Assembly (NCBI GenBank): GCA_964036195.1
Contig: OZ038454.1
Span: 21,996,315 to 22,060,314 of the forward strand
Direction of reading: 5' to 3'
From: Sphaerolaimus hirsutus
Taxonomy: Eukaryota; Nematoda; Chromadorea; Monhysterida; Sphaerolaimidae
Length of the DNA stretch: 64,000 bases
Shown here: positions 48,001-57,009 of the stretch, one piece after another
Position numbering within the stretch: the first letter of the stretch is position 1
How the letters are laid out: every line of letters starts with the position of its first letter
Translations under genes and position numbers: made by a program
The notes under the pieces: generated by a model
What the model was told of the DNA's origin: nothing
The model's input: the letters and a program-made list of their open reading frames with translations, nothing else
Databases searched by the model: none

Positions 48001-48315
48001 AGACACGTGCTCAGGTGCCAGTCCCGGATCCTGTAAAATGCCCTGTAAGATGTCAAATGTCACGCAAAGTGTCAAAAGTCATGTAAAGTGCCCTGCAAAA
48101 TGGCGACTCGGTTGCCATTTTGCAGGGCATTTTACATGACTTTTGACACTTTGCGTGACACTTGACATTTTACATGGCATTCTACAGGGTGCGGGACTGC
48201 CCCCAGGGGTCTGTGCTGCCAAATGCTGCAGTGCGACTGCATCAAGACTGAGGGCGCGCGCATGGCCGATCGGGAAATGCTGCACCAGGCGGCGGCTAAT
48301 TGTAATGGAAGGTGA
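35889..48315 (+). CDS. Class A G-protein-coupled receptor, nine-exon gene model, 478 aa
   Basis: Spliced model: 35889-36002, 36580-36795, 40667-40824, 41790-41951, 44234-44345, 46675-46782, 47373-47645, 47830-48014, 48207-48315. All junction phases agree (0,0,2,2,0,0,0,2) and the frame stays open to a TGA. The protein is a seven-helix plasma-membrane receptor. Its N-terminus has four N-glycosylation sequons (N9, N13, N21, N28). Helix 1 has GN at 70-71. C128 before helix 3 can pair with C205 in loop 2. FER (151-153) replaces DRY. Helix 5 has P230. Helix 6 ends CNLP (379-382). Loop 3 is long (about 250-365). The tail has a CC pair (446-447) that may be palmitoylated. NPxxY in helix 7 is not recognisable. 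The ligand is unknown; the CNLP helix 6 and FER resemble invertebrate peptide receptors (inference). The upstream promoter and any 5' non-coding exon were not identified. Confidence 0.85.
36580..36795 (+). CDS. GPCR exon 2: helices 1 and 2
   Basis: The exon follows a C-rich CCCCCCAG acceptor and ends before a GTTTGA donor. Its 72 codons carry two hydrophobic helices: the first with GN (70-71), then a short basic loop YTRRPLARL, then helix 2 starting STAFLKALAVAS, a typical class A loop-1/helix-2 boundary. It is GC-rich against an AT-rich intron. The donor is the weakest in the gene. Confidence 0.85.
37587..38216. mobile_element. 630-bp palindromic element in GPCR intron 2, copy 1
   Basis: It shares ends and body with the element at 48504-49065 (GGGCCAGATTTAAT, GTAGGGCGTACGCCC, TTTATTTTATTTTGTCGGGC). 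The two arms are nearly identical inverted repeats of about 300 bp around a centre near 37900. The flanks are CCC and CAG, so the 3-bp duplication is not perfect here. Confidence 0.7.
38510..39292. repeat. Inverted arrays of CTGTGTTTTGAGTTTTT units
   Basis: Left block (38520-38690) and right block (39090-39290) contain short repeats of TGTGTTTTGAGTTTTT and complement, around an AT-rich core. An AACGATG motif at each end is inverted, suggesting a transposable element with eroded termini. Confidence 0.5.
39340..39620. mobile_element. CCGTATT palindromic MITE in GPCR intron 2
   Basis: Ends CCGTATTTCCTCGAAATACCCC and TTCTAGGAAATACGG. The core contains GATTAATACATCATGTACATTG. Partial copies lie at 33480-33590 and 38337-38470. 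Confidence 0.75.
39700..39925. mobile_element. GGCGCC-family MITE fragment in GPCR intron 2
   Basis: GGCGCCATGGCGCC palindromes ending GGCGCCATTCCATCACTA near 39921; the left terminus is absent. Smaller fragments of the family lie at 6589-6750, 13100-13200, 15781-15905, 37421-37465 and 54176-54375. Confidence 0.6.
40355..40628. mobile_element. Palindromic element just before GPCR exon 3
   Basis: Ends CCACACACTGAAATTTTG and CAAAATTTCAGTGTGCGGTGG with arms GTTCAGCGTTCGAACGTTTTTGC.../complement. Its right end is about 40 bp from the exon 3 acceptor, so the branch point probably lies between or in its end. Confidence 0.7.
40667..40824 (+). CDS. GPCR exon 3: end of helix 2, helix 3
   Basis: The acceptor is CTTCTCCGCAG and the donor CGACAG|GTGCAT. 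The exon encodes the conserved helix-3 cysteine in AGCKL, a helix-3 body with FVSHTF, and LIAFERAAVLRRW, where FER stands in for DRY. It ends in phase 2, so the next codon (AGA, Arg) is split with exon 4. A palindromic element (40355-40628) ends about 40 bp upstream of this exon. Confidence 0.9.
41790..41951 (+). CDS. GPCR exon 4: helix 4 and loop 2
   Basis: The acceptor is CCCCTCACAG and the donor is ATA|GTGAGT. Only the frame dictated by exon 3 is sensible: a basic loop (WRCVRHLCSAVGARW), a hydrophobic helix 4, then a loop with the GC cysteine (C205). The 5' splice site overlaps the 8-bp target duplication of a hAT insertion that begins six bases into the intron. Confidence 0.85.
41957..42891. 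mobile_element. hAT-type MITE (GGCACC family) at the GPCR intron 4 splice donor
   Basis: Inverted ends TAGTGATGTAAAGGCACCGG and GGTGCCTTTAACATCACTA with a perfect 8-bp duplication ATAGTGAG (41949-41956, 42892-42899). The arms are (GGCACCGGTGCC)-type palindromic repeats. The core contains CATTCTGATCATTTTAAGTGC. The duplication includes the GTGAG of the exon 4 donor. It is the same element as 16546-17404 in inverted orientation. Confidence 0.9.
43281..43742. mobile_element. hAT-type MITE (CAGGGGT family) in GPCR intron 4
   Basis: Ends CAGGGGTTAAG and CATATCCCCTG, interior homologous to 55201-55703. The flanking octamers CTCCATGG and CTTTATGG differ at two positions, consistent with an older insertion. 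Confidence 0.65.
44234..44345 (+). CDS. GPCR exon 5: helix 5
   Basis: The acceptor is ATCGCTCGCAG and the donor CGG|GTGCGT. One base completes the split Tyr codon from exon 4. Then come 37 codons with helix 5, including the conserved proline (P230) in VVLPLLLII and a basic start of loop 3 (YQRFRKTTKR). Confidence 0.85.
45419..45572. mobile_element. 154-bp palindromic element, CTG target duplication
   Basis: Inverted ends GTGCCAGTTCCGCAAAATG and ATTTTGCGGAAGTGGCCC, flanked by CTG at 45416-45418 and 45573-45575. The arms carry AAGTGAGAAGTGAAATGGC and its complement. It is nested in the hAT element 45054-46232. Confidence 0.75.
45583..45983. mobile_element. Introner-family element, left end degraded
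   Basis: The right end is ACTTTACACAGCTTGGGACCGCTCCCAG. The body holds TGTCAATTGTCATG repeats and many ATAAGATTTGGAT copies, as in 1700-2015. The left end is unclear because another element lies immediately upstream. Confidence 0.5.
46675..46782 (+). CDS. GPCR exon 6: intracellular loop 3, first part
   Basis: The acceptor is AATCCTCACAG and the donor GCC|GTAAGT. It is 36 codons, GC-rich, phase 0 at both ends, and encodes a polar and basic segment (KAKSRLVRLM) that fits loop 3. No domain is recognisable within it. Confidence 0.75.
47373..47645 (+). CDS. GPCR exon 7: rest of loop 3 and helix 6
   Basis: The acceptor is CCCCCTCTCAG. It is 91 codons: a low-complexity Asp/Gly/Ala/Arg linker, then LRLTRTLLAVTWLFIVCNL, helix 6. 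The exon ends CTG|GTGCCAG, where the intron is a transposable element. Joining to exon 8 restores CNLP with the helix-6 proline. Reading on through the element would end the frame within about 16 codons. Confidence 0.85.
47646..47829 (+). mobile_element. Introner-like palindromic element forming GPCR intron 7
   Basis: The 184-bp intron is GTGCCAGTCTCGGACTC...GGTCTGGGACTGCCCCCAG. Its two ends are inverted repeats (GTGCCAGTC-TCGGAC with GTCTGGGACTGCCCC). The arms continue as imperfect AAGTGTCA/TGACACTT repeats to the centre. The flanking 3 bp are CTG on the left and CAG on the right; the right one is the splice acceptor. The right end closely matches the end of the 1700-2015 fragment. There is no transposase, so it is non-autonomous. 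3-bp CWG duplications are reported for some PIF/Harbinger elements, but the superfamily is not established here. Confidence 0.85.
47830..48014 (+). CDS. GPCR exon 8: loop 3 extracellular and helix 7
   Basis: It starts after GACTGCCCCCAG and ends CTCAG|GTGCCAG. It encodes PFYLMRFYTTII (end of helix 6), an extracellular loop and helix 7 (SYFVFTFAPYFLYYLHFA...), followed by YGGPSTRHVL, the start of the tail. A canonical NPxxY is not visible. It is bounded on both sides by introner-like elements and ends in phase 2. Confidence 0.85.
48015..48206 (+). mobile_element. Introner-like palindromic element forming GPCR intron 8
   Basis: The 192-bp intron begins GTGCCAGTCCCGGATCC and ends GTGCGGGACTGCCCCCAG. 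The two arms are near-perfect inverted repeats over roughly 90 bp each, separated by a short loop near 48110. The target duplication is a perfect CAG (48012-48014 and 48204-48206): the left copy ends exon 8 and the right copy is the 3' splice site. It has the same termini as intron 7, so it is the same family. Confidence 0.9.
48207..48315 (+). CDS. GPCR exon 9: cysteine-rich C-terminal tail
   Basis: One base completes AGG (Arg), then 35 codons starting GLCCQMLQCDC, and a TGA at 48313-48315. A basic-hydrophobic stretch followed by paired cysteines is typical of helix 8 and the palmitoylated tail. An AAG|GTGACC just before the stop could be an alternative donor, so a longer tail cannot be excluded. 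Confidence 0.75.
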
Positions 48316-48346
48316 CCGTCAAGTTGTGATCTGATTAGTGCGGCTC

Positions 48347-48500
48347 CGGGGCCACGACCGGGTCCTGTAAAATGTGAAATTTTATGCAAAATGTGAAAAG
48401 TTATGTAAAATGGAAAATGAAAATGTGAAAAATGTTTAACGACCAGTAAAGAAATGAAAGGAACGTTGACATTTTACAGGGTCTGGTACGGTAGTGGCAG
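48347..48500. mobile_element. Related palindromic element just after the GPCR stop
   Basis: The left end GGGGCCACGACCGGGTCCTGTAAAATG and the right end CATTTTACAGGGTCTGGTAC...GTGGCAG are inverted and share the CAGGGTCTG/CCTGTAAAATG subterminal motif of the introner-like family. It starts about 30 bp after the stop codon, so it lies in the 3' UTR or a 3' intron. It is directly adjacent to the next element, which starts at 48504. Confidence 0.6.
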
Positions 48501-48503
48501 CTG

Positions 48504-49065
48504 GGGCCAGATTTAATTATCCCTACAGATTTGTAGGGTAGGGCGTACGCCCGATAGATTTTTTTAAGTTCAGCCGCATCGACGCACATGCACCGAGAGC
48601 AAGGGGGTTTGTAAAATATACGAAACCATCCCTTAAGATCGCCGATATTGCAATATGACGTATATCGCTTCGATTTTGGCCCGGAAATCACTATTTCGTC
48701 ATTTCTTGACCGTCTGCCAATTCGCTTTTTATTTTATTTTGTCGGGCGGGTTACTCGCATAAGTCGCACTTTTGTACGCTTATGCTGCTCGTGCATGCAT
48801 TTCTTTCTTGTCGCATAACCCGCCCGACAAAATAAAATAAAAAACGAATTGGGCGACGGCCAAGAAATGACGAAATCATGATTACCGTGCCAAAATCGAA
48901 GTGATATACGTCATATCGCAATATCGCCGACCTTAAGGGATGGTTTCGTATATTTTACAAACCGCCTTGCTCTCGGTGCATGTGCGTCGATGCGGCTGAA
49001 CTTTAAAAAATCTATCGGGCGTACGCCCTACCCTACAAATCTGTAGGGAGAATTAAATCTGGCCC
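48504..49065. mobile_element. 562-bp palindromic element, CTG target duplication, copy 2
   Basis: Inverted ends GGGCCAGATTTAAT... and ...ATTAAATCTGGCCC are flanked by CTG on both sides (48501-48503, 49066-49068). Subterminal motif CCCTACAGATTTGTAGGG is itself a small palindrome. The arms pair over almost the full length. It is homologous to 37587-38216. No open coding frame for a transposase is visible. Confidence 0.75.
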
Positions 49066-49599
49066 CTGGTGCTGATTATACGCATTGGCAAGTGATATTT
49101 TAAGTGATAAGGCAGTGATAGGATTTAAGGATATTACCTAGTTGTGAAATAATAAAAGTCTTCTCCGTTCTTTTTTTATATTTTGTTATTTACAACCAAT
49201 CAATTCCTTATGACCTGACGAGCTTTACATTGGCCGCTGGCATTGTAGTAAAGTTTAGGCACATTTTGGTAAATTTTTGTGTGTATCCATTCCGGTATGT
49301 TTATTGGCACGTTTATTGTTAAATTCTTTTTAGGGATAATTTGCACCTGCGTGTGCATTGTATCATGTATGAAGTTGCTCAAGTTATGATTTCTCAAGAT
49401 TTCTTACAATTTGTAAAATATATTCCAGTAGCTACATGAATTTATAAGCTTGCATAATAAATACCTTTTTTTTACACATTAAAGGGTTTTTTGGTCGATC
49501 CAAAATTGCTCATTTTGCTGTAATTTTCGTCAGGTATTGTGGTACAAGGTGGGTACATCAGCATTGACCAGTCACGCACTCAACTGTAAATGGTAAATA

Positions 49600-50524
49600 C
49601 CGTATTTTCTCGAAATAACCCCAAGTGATTTATATTTTCAGAGTGAAAATTTTGAGGGGGTATTTCGAGGGGGGGGGCTTATTCGAGGGGGATAGGTTTA
49701 TTATTTCGTCACAAATTTTCGTGAAATTCATTGTAAAGAATACGCTGTTACACACCCAAAAGCGGTACATATTTAGGACGTATATACGTTGTATACATAT
49801 ACAAACTACCTAGTCTATACTGATGTAGCTGCGGTGAAAATTGGCAGAAAATAATACCGGGTGGCGCACGTCAGGCGCACAGTTTCAATTTCAGGCGACG
49901 CGTCAATTTTGAATGAAAACTGCTCGAATTTGGTATGGGAGTAGATAAATGTCCCCTATTTGTTGTGTTAAGTGCATAAATTCATATCGCACGATATCAT
50001 GTTAGAACGTGAATCACAGTTTTTATACCTGTTTGAACGTGCTGCACAGTATAAATCATCTACCAAAGCACCAATTCTTCATAAAAATGGCCCAAATTTG
50101 GCATGGAAGTAGATAAATGTACCCCATTTAATATGTTAATTTGTCAGCTTGACCGCATCTTGAACGTTTCAGCATTTTGTTGTTTGCTGTTCAACCATTT
50201 GCACAGCATGCGCATCCAAACACAATGGGACATGTTCAAACACATATGGAACTGTCCTTCACGTTCCGACATGATATCTTGCGAAATGAAATTATGCACC
50301 TTAACACAACAAATGGCGACATTTATCTACTCCCATACCCAAATTTGAGTAGTTTTCATTCAAAATTGACGCGTCGGGACGGGAGCCAATTGAAACCGTG
50401 CGCTTTACGTGCGCACCCCAGTACGTCATGTACATTCAATACATGATGTACATCATTCCAGACGAGGGTTATTTCGAGGGGGGGGGGGGGTAATTTAAGG
50501 GGGGGCAATTCGAGGGAAATATGG
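49600..50524. mobile_element. CCGTATT palindromic MITE with nested palindrome
   Basis: Ends CCGTATTTTCTCGAAATAACCCC and TTCGAGGGAAATATGG. Inside, 49861-50425 is another palindrome with ends GTGGCGCACGT.AGGCGCACAG / GTGCGCTTTACGTGCGCAC and a mirrored ATTTGGTATGGGAGTAGATAAATG. Confidence 0.75.
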
Positions 50525-51576
50525 TAGGTAAATGTAGAATGTAATATAAAATTTTCTTTTATTTTTACTGCTAGTTTTAGATGACACTTAACAAATTTTG
50601 TTAGACGTTTTACATGTGTTCATTGTGTTCAAAGTACTGGGATGATCTATTGCGCAAAATTTCTATGTTGGAAAATTGCTCTGGAAAAAACTATCTCACA
50701 TGGACAAAAAGAGACCAATAAAATTTAATTTCATGTGATTAGATAACGTGCATTGTACATCTAAATATAAGTTTTGATTACCAAATTACCATTCCTCAAA
50801 AGCTTTCACAATTGATGAGTTATGATTGGCTTTGGCACACATGAAATGCACTGCTGAAATTTTGCACGGAACTGAAGAAATGTGACGCTTCACTGTAGAT
50901 ATAGATTTTTGCTCATTTGATGTGAACTACCTAGACTTGAAAGTCCTAGATTATACGTTCTTTATCTTTTCATTTGATTTGATTATTGATTTCGTTTTAT
51001 GTCCTTTCAAGCCGCGATCACAGCTCAACTTAAAGTGTAGCGCCACAAAAACATAAAACACAAAAAAATGAACGATGATGCAAGTCTCCAATTTTTCACG
51101 GTGGAATTTCTAATCGGTCCACACTAGTTTACCATTATTGAATGCTTGAAAATTTTGGTAAAATGTTTGCACAAAACAGTATCAAGCAATGTATTTACAG
51201 AGTTGAATAGTGTTTCGTACTGTTTTGTGAAACAGTTTAAATACCAAAATGGTCGAGTAGCTATTTCATAATGGTCGATTAGTGTGTGCTCCTATAAAAT
51301 CGTTAGTGTCGATTAGATCAATACGTGAATACTATCAAAAAACTCAGCTTAAACACTTGACTATTTTGAAGATTTATTTGATTACTGTCAATGTTACATC
51401 AAAATTTATAACATAAAACTGACTGAAAATCATTGACAAATCAATATCTCCAGAAGTTGTGGAAAGTTCACGCTGCATTTTGGACAGGATTAGAGTATTG
51501 ATTAGAACTTTCATAGTGACAAATTAGAGACTGGCACTTTTAATCCACATTATGTACTTTTTGGCAGTGGAATTTA
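50525..51576. other. No gene or element recognised
   Basis: AT-rich DNA. A partial ATTACAGCTC-like sequence is near 51010-51080. No frames of interest. Confidence 0.45.
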
Positions 51577-52170
51577 CCGTATTTCCCTCGAATTACCCCC
51601 CCCCCCCCCCCTTGAATTAACCCCTCCCCCTCGAAATACCCCCAGGTGTTTTTCGCGCTGAGGGAAAAAAATATACCCCCCTCGAAATACCCCAGTCTGG
51701 AACTATGTACATCATGTATGCACTGTACATGATGTATTTATTGACGCCAATTTTCATCGCAGATGCACATATACAGATGTATGTCTATGGGCCCCCACGC
51801 TAGTTGACATCGACACCAAAATGTCAACTGGTTCCGTTCCTAATTCAAAGACTGTGTTTGAACGTCGTTCGTCCACTAGTCAGCAAGCTTTGAATCGGGA
51901 TCGGCACAGTTGACATTTGGTGTCAATGTCAACTAGCGTGTGTGGGCCCTATATACCCGATATGTCCGAATATATCCTATATTCTCGCGTTTATTACCGG
52001 TTTTGGGTATGAAAACGCGTACTCTTTACTATGATATTCATGAAATTTTCTGACGAAATAATACCCCCCCCCCCCCGCCCTCGAATAAGCCCCCCCACGA
52101 AATACCCCCCCCCCTCAAAATTTCCACTCTGAAAAAATAAACCCCCTGGGGGTATTTCGAGGAAATACGG
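51577..52170. mobile_element. CCGTATT palindromic MITE with nested element
   Basis: Ends CCGTATTTCCCTCGAATTACC and GTATTTCGAGGAAATACGG with TA flanks. It contains the GGGCCC element 51787-51950. A short remnant of the family is at 52622-52708. Confidence 0.8.
51787..51950. mobile_element. Short palindromic element (GGGCCC...CTAGTTGACA family)
   Basis: Ends GGGCCCCCACGCTAGTTGACA and TGTCAACTAGCGTGTGTGGGCCC. Related copies: 3146-3360, 5436-5815, 27175-27415 and 44376-44866. The last, in GPCR intron 5, has an inserted GTGAAGTG-repeat palindrome. Confidence 0.65.
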
Positions 52171-52746
52171 TAACTTTCTTGTTTTACTGCATTTGGTCGA
52201 GCTGTAAGTGACCCTTTGTCGGAGGCGATCACACGCTTTTTGATGTGACGACAATCTTTGAGTTGCGAAACTCGATAAAAATTCGCAATATTTATCTAAT
52301 GTATGTATTTCGCATTGTATTTATCTAAGTCCCATTTTGGGACACGATTACCTTAGATTCTGGCTTGTCGCGAATTCACGGACGCTGTAGATTTTTCTGA
52401 ACGAAACACTCCATCATGACATGGTTCATAATTCAGTTGTTGTCTAGATCAGTTGTTAATAATTTTCAGAAAAAATTTAAAAAAACCTTTCATGGACGAA
52501 AAAATCGTTTTTCTTTAAAAAAATTGTTGTTTTTTTTTTGTGAAAGCGAGTCTATAAGTATTCCGTTGGCGCATTGTTGCGTAGGACATAAGTATGTGCG
52601 CATGAGGAAGGTGTTGTCCGCAGAGTACGTATTTCCTCGAAATACACCCAGGGGCTTTATTTTTTCAGAGTGAGAATTTTGAGGGGGTAATTCGAGGAAA
52701 TAAGGTATAACCAATAAAAAATCATTAAAGATTGCTTACCTATTAT

Positions 52747-53235
52747 GCTACGATTACAGCTCGGGCGTAAAATTCCAACGTAAAATTCCATCGCAAAATT
52801 GATTTACATAAAAGTGGATGATGATACAGGTCTGCAATTTTTCATGGAGAATATCTTTATCAATACCTTCATTGTGTCCGAGAGTCATCATCCACAGTCA
52901 CTGCCATTTGATTGTGGAAATTTAAAAAATTCTATTTTACGTTGGAATTTTACGCCAGCTGAAGAAAAATCAATTCTACGCTATGTCATTGCATGCAATC
53001 ACCTGGCGTAGAATTGACTTTTCTTCAGCTGGCGTAAAATTGCAGCGTAAAATCGAAATTTTTGAATTTTCACAATCAAATAGAAGTGACCATGGACGAT
53101 GGACCCTTGGTCACAATGAAGGTATTGATAAACATATTCTCCATGAAAAATTGCAGACCTGAATCATCATCCACTTTTATGTAATCAATTTTGCGATGGA
53201 ATTTTACGCTGGAATTTACGCCCGAGCTGTAATCG
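52747..53235. mobile_element. GCTACGATTACAGCTC palindromic element
   Basis: Ends GCTACGATTACAGCTCGGGCG and CGCCCGAGCTGTAATCG with long paired arms containing GATGATACAGGTCTGCAATTT and its complement. Confidence 0.75.
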
Positions 53236-53984
53236 CTCCATTATAGCGGGAATTAGAGCTCAGCGTCGATTCGACGTGAAATGATGACGTGAAATGATGT
53301 CGTGAAATTAATTACATGAGAACGGACAAAGATACGGTCTTGTAATTTCAGAATAAGATTGTCCTGGTAATTGTGTATAATGTCCCAAAAAAGATTTTAA
53401 AAATATTAAGCAATTAATGTGTTATTAATTGTACGTCAAAATTGCATCTTTTCACGTCGACATTTCCCGTCAAACATTTCACGTCAGCAACTTTTCATGT
53501 CAGCAACATTTCACGTCGCATAAAATGTTGACGTGAAATGTAAGTCGTCGAATCTTTTCACGTCAGAGTGTTGACGTGAAAAGATGTTTACTGATAAACA
53601 TTTTACGTCAAAAACATTTCACGTCAAGCTGTAATTACAATTTTATGTGTGACGTGAAATGAATGTGTAATATATATTTTTAAGTGAAATGAATGGTAAA
53701 AGTGATTTTTAAGTGTGTATATTATTTCTTTTGTATTTATTTGTAACCTTTTTCATGTAACTTTCATGTAAACTAATTAGTGCACATATGTTTTTTTGTG
53801 ATTTCATAGAAATGCACATTCCTGCATCCCATTCTGGTGTACATTGGCCGATTTTGATGTCATTCAAGTATGTTGGGGTTTGGGGGTCTGGTCTATAACG
53901 AATTGTCTTGGTTTGTTTGAATAATCCCCCCAGTCCCAAGATAATGGGGGTCTATAAAAGGGTGGTAATTTTGAATAGCCAATC

Positions 53985-54620
53985 TGCACATTGACTTTGA
54001 AGCTTGATAACTCATGCATTTCTAGGCTGATTTGGATCGTTCAACACTTAAAATGATCAGGACAGCCTGCAGATTCAATTTTTGTGGTTGTAGTAGTGAT
54101 GTCTATATTCCGTATGCCAATTTGACCCAGTTTTTAGACATGAAAAAAATAATTTTTTGAACATGCTATCATATAGTGATGGAATGGCGCCACGCCGCTG
54201 GCACCATTTGAGGGCGCTAAGGGGCGCCACGCCATGGCACCATTGGCGCTTGGCACCTTTTTCCTGTGGCGCCATTGATGCCTGGCGCTCTTCTTTCAGA
54301 TGGCGCCATGGCGCCCTTGGCGCTTGCGCCATTTTCCCGTGGCGCCCATGGCACCTGGCACGCTGCTTCTGGTGCACCAACTTTTGACTGGAACACGATA
54401 TTGTAATAATTTTCTGGCCAGATTACTTCTTTTCATCTATAGTGTATGATAGAATGTTCAAAAAAAACGTCTTGAAAAATTATTTTTATGACTATTCTTC
54501 ATGTTAAAAAGTGGGTCAGATTGGCATACGGAATAAAGACATCACTAATCCAACCACAAAAATTGAATCTTATGGTTGCCCTGATCATTTTAAGTGTTGC
54601 ACGATCCAAATCGGCCCAGA
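53985..54620. repeat. Palindromic element with a GGCGCC insert
   Basis: GATCATTTTAAGTGTTGCACGATCC-type sequence at the right mirrors AACACTTAAAATGATCAGG at the left; ATTCCGTATGCCAATTTGACCC mirrors GGTCAGATTGGCATACGG. A GGCGCC-family fragment (54176-54375) is in the middle. The left half also matches 32620-32740 beside the integrase. Confidence 0.6.
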
Positions 54621-55200
54621 AAGGACTGATCAAAGTCATCGAACATTTTACATCGAACATTTTACGTCAAACATTTTACGTCAAACATTTTACGTCACTG
54701 AAAAATGTCATTTTTGCATTTGACATAAAATGTTGACGTGAAATGATTTGACGCAAAAAGATTTTAAAATCTTTTTACGTCGAATCATTTCACGTCGAAC
54801 TATTGCATGCAATCGTCGACGTGAAAAGATGCAAAGTAATTTTATGAAATAAATAAAATTTTCAGTTATTTTTTGATATAAATTCAATTTTTTATGTACT
54901 TTTATGATTCAAATACAATTTATAATGTACTTTTATGACTTTAATACAATTTTTTTAGAAATATAACCTTTTATACCGTTTTTTTTAATAAGTAAATGTA
55001 AATGTAAAGTATTTATTTTAACTTTTAAATGTGAGTATATCACTTTTGTCCCAGTAAAATGTAAGAGTAGGTATTTTTGAGAATTTTGCCCCAATTTTCA
55101 CTCTTTCATATATCACCCATTTTGCCCCAATTTTCACTCTTGTGTATTTCACCCAAGTTTTACTCTGGTGTATATCACAGGGTTGTGAAGAGTACTGAAC

Positions 55201-55703
55201 CAGGGGTAGGAAAGTGGGGGTTGGGGTGGATTTACCCCCCCCCCCCCAAACCGCCCAGCTATCTATCTATCCTGGAGGCAAAATTTTGGGCTACTATCCC
55301 CTAAACCACCCCCCCCCCCAAATCGGCCAGCTATCTATCTATCTATCTGGAGTGATTTTTGAGAAACTATACCCCAATTTTCACTCAAAATCGTTATTTG
55401 TCATACCTTTATATAGATTTTCACCTCCAAAATCACTAGTTCATGGATCTAACTGCCTATTTTCAGCTATTTTTAGTACTATATGTCCTTATATACCCAT
55501 TTTTAGCCATTTTTCACCTACTTTTAGCAATTTTTCTTCTTTTCCTCTCTTCTACGCCTATATATTGAACCCCCGCGAACCCCCCCCCCCCCCAAACTCC
55601 CCCCTACCCAACCCCCCAGAAAATTTTTCAGCTATCTATCCCTCCAGAGGAGCTATTTATTATCTATCCAAACCCCGGATGGCTGAAATCTAGAATACCC
55701 CTG
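55201..55703. mobile_element. hAT-type MITE (CAGGGGT family), 503 bp
   Basis: Ends CAGGGGTAGG and ATACCCCTG with an 8-bp duplication TACTGAAC (55193-55200, 55704-55711). The interior matches 62616-63136: G/C runs, CAGCTATCTATC, CCAATTTTCACTCAAAATCG. Confidence 0.8.
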
Positions 55704-56560
55704 TACTGAACTTTTTTGAAAGTAAACATAAATGTTAAGTATTTATTTTTACTCACAGTTGAGTCTCCAGGTGTTTTCAAGCAGAGGAAAAATACCCTCC
55801 CTGATTTACCCCCATCTGGAACATGATGTTTTGATGTACATCACTTAAATATGTAATGAACATGATGAATTGATTGATGTCAATTTGCATCGCAGTAACA
55901 CAGACAAGTACACATCTACTTATACATGGATGTCTTAATATATCCTTAGTTTTGGGCATGCAAAACGCCACTCTTTACTACAATCCTTACTGAAAATTTC
56001 TGGCAAAATAATAACCCCCCTTGAAATACCCCTGCAAAATTTCCACTCTGAAAAATAAACCTCCTGGGGAAGAGACATATTCAGGATTTTTGAGTGGGGG
56101 GGGCTGTTTGTTTACAGAGCTTGGCGAGAGTGGGGGGGGGGGTCTCAGCCCCCCCTAAAATTTTTCCCTACAGAGTGACGGAATGGTGCTGTGGCGCTGG
56201 TGCCACTCATAGGCACCGTGCCATGGTGCCGTTGGCATTGGCGCCAGCACCAGGGACCACTGTATATGTATTTATGTAAATATACGTACATATACAGCGA
56301 CAGGGACAAAATAGAGTGCTTGCTCGGAGAATTGCATTTATGGGATTGATATTTATGTAGAAAATACTAAGTGTATAGGGTATAATTGCGCGCTTGCGCA
56401 CAAAATTTTCACACACATTACAAGAGTTGTATTTTCTAGGGGTTTTCAGGTCTCACCCCGGGAAGGGGGAGCTGCAGCTCCCCCCCTGAATACAGCCCTC
56501 CCCTGGGGGTATTTTGAGGAAATACAGGAAGTATGTAGATGGTATAAATACTGTTCTAAT

Positions 56561-56648
56561 GTAATGTACAGTCATTGTAATGTACAGTCATTGTAATGTA
56601 CAGTCATTGTAATGTACAGTCATTGTAATGTACAGTCATTGTAATGTA
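56561..56648. repeat. 16-bp tandem repeat
   Basis: Five to six perfect head-to-tail copies of AATGTACAGTCATTGT. No function inferred. Confidence 0.9.
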
Positions 56649-57009
56649 TGGATGTTCTATACTAAGAATGTCTCAAAACTAATGAAAATGCACACTCGAA
56701 TACCAAAAATTGCAAAATAACTACCGTATTTCCTCAAATACCCTGAGGGAGGTGATTGTTTCATCGTGGTCCCGAGAGGGGGGGGGTTAAACGAGGGGGG
56801 GTATTTCGAGGGGGGGGGTTATTATTTCACAAGAAATTTTTTCAAATCCTAGTACAAAATCATTGTTTGTGATGTACACTGGGGTAGAAAAATGCATCAA
56901 TAACTGACATGTATAGACTTTTGTAGACTAATAGTAGTATGTAGATGGTTTAAACACTGTTCTAACATGATTACGACATTGTTTACATGTGTTCTGCATG
57001 ACGCAGAAC

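Noticed and set aside
56561-56648. CRISPR-like repeat
   Set aside because: Plain 16-bp head-to-tail tandem repeat without spacers, in eukaryotic DNA.
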